From: Wuchereria bancrofti
Lineage: Eukaryota > Nematoda > Chromadorea > Rhabditida > Onchocercidae
Assembly (NCBI GenBank): GCA_005281725.1
Contig: SSBO01000001.1
Location: 4,014,399 to 4,078,398 of the forward strand
DNA length: 64,000 nucleotides
Direction of reading: 5' to 3'
The position numbers and the translations under genes are program-made. Of this stretch, positions 37,801-49,800 are shown one piece after another. Every line of letters starts with the position of its first letter. Position 1 is the stretch's first letter. Under the pieces are notes generated by a model. That model was given only the letters and a program-made list of their open reading frames with translations, was not told the DNA's origin and did no database searches.

Positions 37801-40800
37801 TCTTTAACATCGCAAAATCAAGCTATAGTTATTGAAACGGTAACCTTATCTTCTATTCCAAAGAGCAAATCACAGTGGAAGAAGGAAGGAGAGCAGAAAC
37901 TGCAACCAGAGAATTTCACGACGACAATTTCTGGAGCTGATATAGCAATTACTGTAGAACAAGAAACCGTCTCACCAACAGTTATCGGAGTTATTCATAA
38001 GGGAACAGTAACTGTTATTCCAGAATCTGATTCATCAGGTTCAAGTGTAGTTGCACATTCAGAATCTGAAAGACCAGCCAAACTTCATGAAACTTCTAAC
38101 CCATTTGAAGAGCGATTAGATAAGACCACCTTCAAACTTGGTCTTGAAATAACCAAAACTTTGTTAACAACTGAACAAACTGGAATTGAAATAGTGAAAG
38201 CGTCTGGTGACCATATTGAGACTGCTGAAATGGGTGTCACATTATATCCATATTCGAAAAATACTGAATCAGTTCAGTTTATAGAAAGTACTATAGAATT
38301 GAAATCAAATTCAACATCAGTACCACAAAAAACTGAATCTAAGAAATCACAAAATTCAATTCCAATTGGAACGACGCAAGGACAAGCTGGGGCGATTAAT
38401 TTCAAAAAACTTCCAGAACAACTCACAGAGATTGTTAAAAACACCAAAGTACCCGTAATATTTAAGCAAACATCAAAAAATGTTGAAGTCGACGACATGA
38501 CATCACGTAATGTTGTAACTGCTGCGGGTTCAACAAGTAATCTTTCATCCTTCAATCAACTTTCTACCATGGCATTTAATACACCATCAGTTTCATTTAT
38601 TAAGCCAGTAAGTTATAATAACTTGCCGGAAATTATCTCAACGCAGTACTCTGTTACAACGATAAATGTGACACCAACTGAAAGCGGAGTTGGTACTAAA
38701 CAGGAATCTTCTACAACTGGAGCTATTCAATTTAGTACTTCACTTCCTAGCCAAACAACAACTGCTAGCTTATCAGTAAAAATAATGTCTGGAGATGCTG
38801 TGGAAGAAGTAAAAGCAATAAGAAATGACGAAAAAAACAGCAAAAGTGCTACTACTGAAACAGAAAATGGTGAAACATCCTCAAAAGCTGTCGAACTTGA
38901 GGGTTCAGGCGAGGAAATGATTGAAGTGCAAACTGTTAATGGCACCAATGGCTTCGTTTCAAACTCTGCCACCGAAACAAATAATTTTTTAAGAACAGCA
39001 GCTATTGATGATAAAGGTCATGAAGTTGGACTGGAAATTGTGTTAATAAATGGACATCCTAAAACAACAAAGCTTATAAGTGACGAAACCATGAGAAAAT
39101 CTTCAATATTTGATTCTCATAGAATTGAGGAATCAACAGCTTTCGGAACAATTAGTTCACAAGATTTTGAGGAGAGTGATGGTATAATAGGCGTAAATAC
39201 TATTCGAAACATGAAAGCTACATTTAAAACCACTGCTCACAAAAAGCAGGGTTCGTTCGAAGGAGAAATCGCTACCAGTACAGAAATAAGTCCAACTAGA
39301 AATATTTATGGGTCTGAAATTGTTTCGACTTCTGCATTAGGTGTAACTGAAATTGCAAAGATTTCGAAGTTATCGGCCTTTCTTAGGACGAGTGAGACTT
39401 CCCTACCAATTGATATGGGAGACAGCTTTAAAAATACGTTGAAACCCGCAAGCAGTGATGGAGCTACCGTTCTCCATGTGGATCATGAGAAATTGGGAGC
39501 CATTACTACTCCTCAATTTATAGCACTTTCAAGCTTTTCGACTAAAAAAACTCTCGCGAAAGCATCCGAAAACAATGAAGAACGTATAAATTCGGAAAAT
39601 ATAACAAAAATTAAAGCTATTACCGAAGGAGCAGAAAAAGATGTTACGAAATCTGATGAAAGAATCAAATACTCCTCACATTCGACTACTGGGGATTTAA
39701 ATATGAAGTTCGGATCTGTAACTGCGGTAGAAACCGCTACGTTGAAATCCACTGCAGGATTAGTAACTTCCAGCACTTCAAAAACTGTATCAGGAGGAAT
39801 ACATCTTGATATTACCACATCAGGAAATCCATTTTTCGGGATAACTGAAGTATCACGAATAGCTGACATAACAGAAGCGTTCACTGAACTGAACAAATGG
39901 GTAGCTTCTAATGCTGGGCAATTTACTGCAACAGGTAGTGAATTTGCAGCGAATAAAACAGAAATAGGGAAGCAGACAGAAAGAAAGAGACTGAAGGATG
40001 TTGACACATCGAAATTTGTTTCTAAAATGAGCAGTTTGGCTTCACCTGTTATGGAAATAGGAGGAATTAGATCCTCTACAATTCCCGAAATAACTAAGCT
40101 AGAAACTTCACTTATTTCAGAACTTAAATTTATTAAAGAGACTGAACAAGTAATTAATATAACAACAGATACTACTAGAGAGACAAGTTCTCCGAAAGTT
40201 TCTTTGCAGTCAAAGAAAACGGAAGAGTTGGTAATTCCACTGTCAAGTTCTAATTTTATGACAAATGTCGAACGGAAAACTTCAAGAATCGAACTTGACA
40301 AAACAACAACTGTATTGGAATTAGACAGAATAACAAAATTAGCTGCTTCTGAAATTGCTACAACAAAGCGCATAGCAGAAGATGAGACATTAGAATCGGT
40401 AATGTCAACAAAATCCGAAATGGAATCCGCAACAAAGAGGATGAGTCCGCCAATTGGTTCGATAGAAAGAGAACCTACGTCAATTCAGGAAACAGCATTT
40501 TCAGTATCAGGGACTGATATACATACTACAGCATTTCTTGCTTTCAAAACTTCAACAAGTCCTTCATTTCCCTCCTCTGAAACTGTTACAAACTATGGAA
40601 GCATTATCACTGTTGCAAATTCGAGGAATTTCCCAAGCGCATTAGCTGAGGAAGTAATTTCCAAACAATTTCTCAAACCAGTTTCTCGAGTTTCACCTCT
40701 CACTACCACCTCTGCTTCATCAGTAGGAAACACCATTGTTTTTCAGCACTCCGAAAGTTCTAAAACCGACTTGTCACCAACACCAACATTCTCTAGAAGT

Positions 40801-43800
40801 AATTTAGAAACTACACTTACTGATAGCATGAATGCATTAAAAATAGAGTCAAAAACTGTTGGATGGACGATAAAACCGGAAGAAACAGGAAAAAATGGAA
40901 TAGCGTTAGAAATGAAAACAGCAGTCCCTGGTCTCATTTCTGAAATAAAAATTTCCGAATCAACTCATTATCCATCAGGGATTTCGATAAAAGTTGAACA
41001 AACACCAACTAAAAGTTCAGTTAGCGATGAAGGTTTATTCAAAATAATCCAACAAGTAAGATTTTGACTACTTTTTGACTTGTACATATATCTATTTTTC
41101 TCAGATCTGGATTTTAGCTTTAATAAGAGTTAACTCCTTTTCTTTTTCTTAGTCTTCAGGCTAAATTCACATGGTGATGATTTTTTAACTTCATTAAATT
41201 TTTGAATTATTATTAATAAAACTGCGACTGGAAAATTTCCACTGTTATTTTAGGAAACTGCAAGTCCGATATATGCAAATATTTCGAAATCTGAAGAATA
41301 CCTGACAGCTACCAAAACGGTGTACACTATGCAAGAAACCACGGGAACACCAATTACTCAGAATAATATTCCTGCCACATCTTTGCGCTGTCAAAGTAGC
41401 AATGAATGTGGAGCAGATGCATATTGTGAACGACGATCTGGAGTTTGTCGTTGTTACTCGGGATTTGATGGACAACCTCCAATGACGCCGTGTGTCGGTA
41501 CTGTTTTCTATTGCAGTATATGAAATAAAAATTTGATTCCACAATCTTGCAGTGCAAATTCTGAATTAATTTCTTACAAGCTGCTTTTAGATATCAATGA
41601 ATGCGAGAGGCACTTGGATGATTGTGACTTAACATCTCGATGCTCCAATATAGTTGGTGGTTTCATGTGTTTCTGCGAAACCGGTTACCGAATGTCAAAA
41701 GAACATATTTGCGTAGACATTGACGAGTGTCAAGAGCGTGCTGGACGGCCTTGTAATCAACATGCTATCTGTATCAATATACCGGGATCTTATCAGTGTC
41801 AGTGTAATCTTGGCTATACAGGTACTTCTTATTTGATATGACCATCTTTAATTACTGTAGTATAATTAGTACCTGATAAAATTACTCTTAATATTTCATA
41901 TTCACAGCGCGATAAAATTTAGGTGATGGGTACACATGCATTCCAATAGACAAGAGATACTGTAAAGAGGAAGAATTGGCGAAGTCTAATTGTGGAACGA
42001 ATCATTTGTGTTTAGTGGATGTCAAGGGTGAAATTGATTGTGAAACTTGCAAGAAGGGTTTTGTGAAAGAAGGAACGGATTGTACAGATATTAATGAATG
42101 TGCTCAAAGTGGTATATGTCATGAAAATGCATTCTGCGAGAATATCGATGGCTCTTATTCATGTCATTGTCGATCTGGATACAAAGGAGATGGCTACAAA
42201 TGTGACGGTAATTATTTTCGACACTGAACCTTGCAGTTAAATTATTTTATCAATTTAATGTCTCGTAATGAAGATATTAGTTACCTGTGAGCAAATGTAG
42301 CTATTACGACATGCAAATAGGCACCTACATTTTCTCTTATGCTGTTGAACTAATTTAGTTACATTTTAATGGTTACGATGAAATTTACGTAGTTTGATTA
42401 CAGTATGATTCCAAAACTTACAGTTTTCAATTCATTTTCCTATAAACAATAGTAGCAAGGAACACTTTTTTAAAAATGAAGAATATTTTTAAAAAAAATT
42501 GAATACGTTTTAAAAATAATCTCTCAATAGAATACATTTAGATATTGATGAATGCCAGAATAATCCATGCCACCCCCAGGGCATTTGTACCAATCTTCCC
42601 GGTTCCTTCAGCTGTAAGTGTCCAGATGGTTGGGTTGGCGATGGCAAAAACGAATGCATCAATCCATTTGATACTGCTTGTCTGGTACGATATCATTTTT
42701 TTTCTAGTTTGTATTTCCCAAGTCTCACACATATGTTATGAAAAGAAAATTTTTAGGATAAGTTGTCGGTTTGTAACCAAGTTAACCATACATCATGTTT
42801 GTCAGTTACTTTGGGTGTCATTACAACGTCAATATGCGAATGCTCTGCTAATTATCGATATAATCATATCAAACATATCTGCGAAGGTATGTTTTATTGA
42901 GCGTTTCATAAAAAGACGAGAGCTTTTGCTGTAAAATTCCCGTGGTATTAAAATATACTATATAAAAAACTGTTCCGTTAAATTCTATAAGACATTGCTC
43001 GATAGCGCTGGGGAGATTTCCGAAACAATGGTTGAAAACGGCATTTTTTAAATATTAGTATAAAGTTTTCCGTCATAACTGGTTAATGACGTTCAGTTTC
43101 ATAACGCACTAATGTCATATAGCCGATGTATATTTCAGCAATTTTATTAGGCTTCCATCGCAAATCACAAATTTAAAATATGATATTTAGATATTGATGA
43201 ATGTGTAGAAAACCGCCATAGTTGCGATCCCTCGAATTCGATTTGTGTCAATACAGTTGGTGGTTACACATGTGTGTGCTCACTTGGCTACGAAGGTGTA
43301 GGAGGTGTTTGCGTAGGTGAGTTCATTACGTAATATCAATAACTGCATTCACATTAATGTAATGTCAGTAAATTTACGATCTTCTGATTTTATAATTTTT
43401 ACATGACTTAGTGAAGTCTTCTTAATTTCTTCCTGAGAAGTATTTCTGCGATTATCTGTGAAACCCGCCGCTGAATATTCCCTCCCGTATTATAGATGTT
43501 AATGAATGTGAACGAGGTGTCGCTGATTGCAATGTCCCGTATCGATGCGAGAATCATTTGGGAAGCGTCGGATGCAAGTGCCCGCCAGGATTCATTGGTA
43601 ATGGCGTACACTGCATTGGTATGTGCCATAATTACATTTTCAAAATCTGTTAAGAAATTAAAAAGTATATGTTTTGAAAGATGAATACCTCTTTATCTTG
43701 CTTGTTTGACCTTATCTAATTGATTTTCTGAGATTCTTTATTATTCTTTTCTCTCATATCTTCACATCAACAAATTTTCCAATTCAAGAGATCGAGTCTT

Positions 43801-46800
43801 TCACAAAAGCTGATTCTGACTGCAACGATGAATGGAAGAAAACTTGCCAGGATATGAACAGAACATGTCATATCGATGACGAGGATGTACAACAGTGTGG
43901 CTCGTGTATTATCGGTTATCAACCACTAAATGGAAGATGTCTTCGTAAGTTGTCACTTTTCTTCCATTACATGGAACTTGTTGCTATAAGATGGCTGCAG
44001 TTCCGAGGATCAGCTAGTTGGAAAAGAAATATCTTTTTAACTCTGCACCTGTGTTTTCTGCAAAAGTTCAGTTAGAAACTGTTAGCAGTAAAAAGACTGA
44101 AAGTATTTCAACTTTTCAGAATTCGAATTTCACCAACAGATTGTAAGAAAGCGAATTTCTAATGATGTTGAATTATGTAGGTATTATTAAAATTTATATA
44201 TTGAAATAAAGAAAGAAGTGTTGCTTACTTTTAGCAGTACAAGAGGCAGGTAACTGCGGGGATCCACAGAAGAATGATTGTGATGCAAATGCGGAATGCA
44301 TCGATGTACATCCAGGGCATCATTTCTGCACCTGTAAAGTAGGATATATTGGTGATGGACGACACTGTGATGGTAAGCACTCAATTTTAAATCCATAGAA
44401 TATATCTATTAATAGTTGCGGAACATTTGGTAACTCCCCGATGTCATCGTTAGTTGGACCTTTGAAATGATCGCCATCTGTAAATAAATATATTACCTAT
44501 CTGAAACTCAAGTTCATAACCAAACAGCTAATGGATCAAAAATAGAGTTGATATAAATGAATCAATAGTGACCTTTAAACGTCTCTTACCTGGTGGTAAT
44601 AGACATGAAGAAATGAAAATATGACACACAGCGGTAATAATTAAACCACACTATATTACTGCCAGTTGTTAATCGGTATTTATTACCGAATACCTGCCAT
44701 CCGACTGTCTCCAATTCCTTTCTGATAGCGACACAAACAAACTGAGAAAATTGTCTTTGTCTCTTTAATTCTTTTATTCCCGGCATTTCAATCTTCGATA
44801 AATAAACATTCTGATAAAATGATTAATACAAGAACGAACGCAGCAATTTCAATTTCAGTAAGGCAAATTTAATCATGTAAATGGGAAAGCGCAAACTACG
44901 CCAGACATTTTAACAACCAATCCATCCTAAGGAATTTTGTAAAATGAATTTGATGGGTCCATTATAAGATCACAGAATAGCATCTTCAAGACGCGCAATA
45001 TGTGTGTGACTTAAAAGAATGAGGATGGTTAGCTTTAAACAAGGGTGATTACTGTTTCTTTGTTTCCACTCGATATATCAGCGACACTGACAGCTAACTG
45101 CCATGACATTAGCGATTCATTCGCTTGCATATGTCAGTTCGGTTATATTAGTAACGGATTTAAACGCCAGAATTCAACAATATGGAGATTAACTACTATA
45201 CCGCATATTTGCTTCTGTTCCGTAAAATCTTCAAAACAGAAGCATATTTTAAAAAAACTAGTAATTCATAAAGTGTTCGAAATGAATTGTGTACTTCAAA
45301 ACAGTGAATTCGCATTTATTCATTTTAAAAAGGTTATATCTCGCATTGATGACTGCTTGCGTTATATGAATGACTGCACTACTTTAAATGACAGGTGTCA
45401 CGGTCTACACTTTTCTTCCGCTTTTAATTATGTGGTTCAGGTCACTTTAGTTAGTGATAGATAAAACACTAATGGCTGCTCTTCATTAATTACTTTCCCT
45501 TTCTTAACAAACGACTTGTTTTTTCACAACTTAGTCTTTCTCTGCGACAATGCAGTTATACCACTAATAGGATGATCGGATGATGAATCATCTAAGTGAA
45601 TCAAGTCAGATCTTTTTTCATTATAATTTGTTACGTTATTTGATTAAGATGAAGGGTGTCATGTTTTTATTCTAGCATTACAATTTTTTTTTCAATTTTT
45701 TAACACCTTTATTCTATATTAATAATTTTGAATCGTATAAGTTGTATGAGAGTAGATCAAGGAATGGAACTAGGACAGAGACTTTGCGAATTTTTACACT
45801 GGACAAAACTAGTAACCTTAATTTACAAGTTGAATTAATTACGGATTTACAGGTCCTAATTGTCATTTGAATGTAACCATGTGTCACAAAAATGCTCGAT
45901 GTCAACTTGATGGAACCTGTAAGTGCAAGAATGGTTATCAGGGAGATGGAGTTGACTTATGCCGGTGTAAGTGAATTTTTGTTTGTTTACTTATCTACTA
46001 TCTATTCAAATAAAATCGGAAATTTCAGTTCTTTTGATTGACGATGAAGTCCTTACAGCTGATTGGTTGACGCAAACAAATAACCATAACAAAATTTTGA
46101 CCGATGTTATAGGGATTTTTGGGTAATATCAAATTATATCACAGGTAGTTTGATTATAGGAGAAATTTGGTTGAGATTGGCTGCAGGTTGTCGTTGAGAA
46201 GAGATTGTAAGGTGTAGATGGAATATTGAGACAATCGAATCGAAGCTTGCAATACCCAAAAACTGAGCCGAGCTAATGATTTTAACTCCTTATACAGGAA
46301 TTGGCTTATAACAAAGCGCATGATATATTGTCACTCTGCAATGATCTTTACCCTTTATATAGTGATAGTTGGTTTATGACATTAAGATTGGCAGCAATTT
46401 ACAACATATTAAGCAATGCACATATTCTTTGTTAACAGATTGTAACATTTTAGACGCTGAAATACAATTGCAAGATAATCTTGGATAAATGATTTCTTAC
46501 TTGTGATGTAAATTTGAAACATTTTTATATTTATCTAAGGAATATTCAAAGACAATTTTTAGTTTTTAGTTTTTACGAAATTTTTCTTTATAGTAGAAAG
46601 TGAGAAGAAACAGGTTGGAAAGACGTTCAAAAATAGAACGGGAGTGTTAACAATCACAAAAGCCACAGCGAATCGAGAAATCAAACAGGAAAATGAAACG
46701 TTAACCCTTAATTCTGTTTCTGATTCCGGATTTGGTACTTTGTTCATAGTCATGTCATCCACGGTTTGTATTGTTGTTCAATTTCTGAGGAACTGTGTAT

Positions 46801-49800
46801 GAAATTTAATGCTTACGACATTTCTCAGGGATTTATAGAGCATTTCTAATTAATATTTCATTAATTAATATCAGAGGTAGTAGTGATAAAGAATGATACG
46901 ACTGCTTCTAAAGATAAAATCTTATGTGCATGGGTCTGTTAAAACTGTTACACGAACTATTGTAGAAAGTGACTCCGACGACAAACGATAGGAGATCTCA
47001 GCAAAACAACGCTGTGGAAGAAGTGACAAGTAAAAGTACAGGTCCGACCAAAAGAAGTTCAGGAAAGGGAAATATTACTGTCGTTACTACTTCTACAACT
47101 TCACCGAGTTGGGTAAGTGCAGCTAGTCACGTGGCATCTATGGCCTCTAGTAAAGGTGGCATTATCAGTAAAGACTGGCAACACAGTACGAAGTCCAGTA
47201 ACAAATTATTCACTGCTGGAGTATTACCTTCGGAAATGGCATCTGGTCGTCAAAGCTCGAAAGAAGCTGCTCGTGTTCTTGGCTCTGGTGCTTGGGTTCA
47301 TTCAAGCCTTACTTCATCCAAAGGTGCTATCATTCCGGAAGAAGTTCAGAAAGCAGCTGTGCAAAAGTGCACTGTTGCCAATCAATCAACATGTCATGAA
47401 TTTGCGGTTTGTGCAGAAGGAGAGTGCGTTTGTAAGTTAGGATATCACGGTGATGGATACTCCATTTGCATGTTAGTTAACGTTTGGTCATTTTTTCTCC
47501 TAAATTTCTTGGTAGAATTCATAGTTCAAGGCTAAATCAAGGGTATCTACTAGACTATTAGAGGTGAATAAAATTTGTGAGACAGAAAGGACAATTTGGG
47601 ATAAAATATGACGAAAGGTAATATGGTAATGAATATGAAGTAACAGAACGCTTATAATGGGATTTTCTGCCTTTTAAAAACAGTGGTTTCAATTTTAAAT
47701 AAATAATTGATTTTTATTTCCTCAGGAAAGACACTGGTAATTGTACTTTTGACGTAACAATTTGCGATTTGCGCGCTGTGTGTGACAAATCGACACATAC
47801 TTGCAAATGCATTCAAGGTTACATTGGTGATGGCGTCATTTGCGCTCCAGATACCTTTGTATGTTTCATTTCTATCCCTATGTGCATGTGCATGTATCAA
47901 GAAAACAAAGTAACGAAAAATATGCGGCGCAATATGTTTTTTTTGAAACAGATTTTTCTAAATATTACAGGCTATTAAAAAAAAATGGGTCAAATTTTGT
48001 AGGACTGCTTGCTGAGGCCAAATTTGTGCAGTAATTTTGCTGAATGTGTTGGTCGAAGATGTACCTGCACTGCTGGATACACTGGTAATGCATACTGTCA
48101 TCATTTCAAATTCATATTTCCTTCCTTAATAGACTCATTTGTTATCGTTCGAATTTAATAATTTGGTGGATTCCGTTATCATAGCTAATCAATTTTATTA
48201 ATCGTTTAAAAAAGTTATGAATACAACTGAGCAATATATATCAAAGACAAATGCATAGGTGATGGTACCGAATGTGTTACGATTGAACCGGTGCAAGATT
48301 GTACGCGATGTGATGCCAAAGCAAAATGCTACAATGGAACCTGCATTTGTAATAAGGTATCGCCTTTTGGTCATTTTTCATTCTTTAAATTTTAACGATT
48401 ACCTGAAATTTATGCAGTTGTGGTTTATATCTACTTTGGAATCCGCTTAAAAAGCAGTCGTTTGTTACCAAAAGCAATCATAATCCACTCATTTTTCATT
48501 TTATTTCTGTTATGCGATAGTTTAATTATATGAAAAACTTTACATTCACGACATTCTAAGGGTTATTTTGGTAATGGCGCAGTTTGTATCGCTGACCCAA
48601 CTGATTGTGTTCATTATCCCGGCCTTTGCCATTCTAATGCCATCTGTGATCAAGAAAAGAGACGCTGTAAGTGTACACGAGGTCAGTTACCTTTTTATTT
48701 GTTTTATTAGAATTACAGTGTGTAATAGATTCAAATTCAGAAGAAAAAAGGTGAAGATAAAACTAGAAGAAAAGAAGATGAGATGTGGTTACAAATTTAG
48801 AGTAATTTAAACTAAAATCTTTTCTTAAAGGCTATATTGGAAATGGAATGGAGTGTAGTAGGAAGAAGGATTTGTTGTGCTTGAACGACAGAAGCATTTG
48901 TGATCATAATGCCGAATGCCTTTTAACTGGTATATGCCAATGCAAGCAAGGATTCGAAGGAGACGGGTACTACTGTCGTGAAGGTTAGCTTCATGCTTTC
49001 TTTCTGAGCCAATATTTTGCTAGTGTTTGCTTCTGAGTGACGAATAAAAATGTCATATAGCAACCTAAAACTATTTTCAATAAAAGAAATATCAATCGCA
49101 ATGTCTATCTTTGACCATGACATTTCTTTCTAAGGACAAACTGAACAAGAATTTTTACTAAAAAAAATACATAGAATCTCCGAATTCTTCGGCAAATCTG
49201 AGTTGTTGTTTTAACACTCCTTCTATGGCTATTTTTTTTGGTGATTTTTTGATGTTTAAAATAGATGTGTAGTTTCCTCTTACTTCATAACTTCTAATTT
49301 CTAGTGAATGTGAAATTTGAAGTGATACAAACAAACGTAAGCAACGTATCAAAGTGTGAGCAGCAATGTGTTGCAAATGAAGAATGTTACCGCGGAGAGT
49401 GTCGATGCGCCGAGGGGTACAAAAGGGGTCCAAATGCTACCTGTATGGGTATGTTTTATAAGAGTAAATTTCCGACTTTTGGAATTTTGACCTCTAGCTT
49501 TTGAAGATTACTGAAGGCTGTTTTTCCGTCAAAAAATCCACAAAAGTTTCTGATGCTACTATAATTCAAAGCACACGTTTTAAGCGACCGAAATTAAATC
49601 TTTAGATTAGGAAAGAAATTAAAATGCTAACATTAAAACGAACTACAGATATTGATGAATGTTCGATGGGTTCGCACAACTGCCACCCTGTGGCGCTCTG
49701 TACTAATGTTCCTGGATCCTTCACATGCATTTGTCCGACCGGTTATCGTGGAAATGGACATAAATGCTCTCAACATCATCCTCTTCACAATATGTCCGGT

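Larger units (their letters stand above)
41254..49798 (+). other. FBN-1 EGF/cbEGF block 2
   Basis: Exons 41254-41497, 41591-41821 (two EGFs), 41923-42207 (two), 42542-42684, 42757-42886, 43191-43316, 43496-43618, 43789-43944, 44235-44372, 45853-45966, 46594-46763 and 46966-47471 (linker then EGF), 47726-47858, 48003-48084, 48259-48356, 48561-48681, 48831-48983, 49305-49448 and 49649-49798. Many have DINEC, DIDEC or DVNEC starts and end in GDG.. or GNG.. loops. Modules between 45853 and 49448 mostly lack the calcium-binding DxDEC start and are shorter (for example [17 protein letters not shown]). The linker around 46600-47370 is again Ser/Thr/Lys-rich and Cys-free. All junctions listed preserve the reading frame. 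Confidence 0.87.

Noticed and set aside
39513..40373. 286-codon open frame on the minus strand inside the giant FBN-1 exon
   Set aside because: It is the antisense shadow of the Ser/Thr/Glu-rich coding exon; such composition leaves few stops in the opposite strand.
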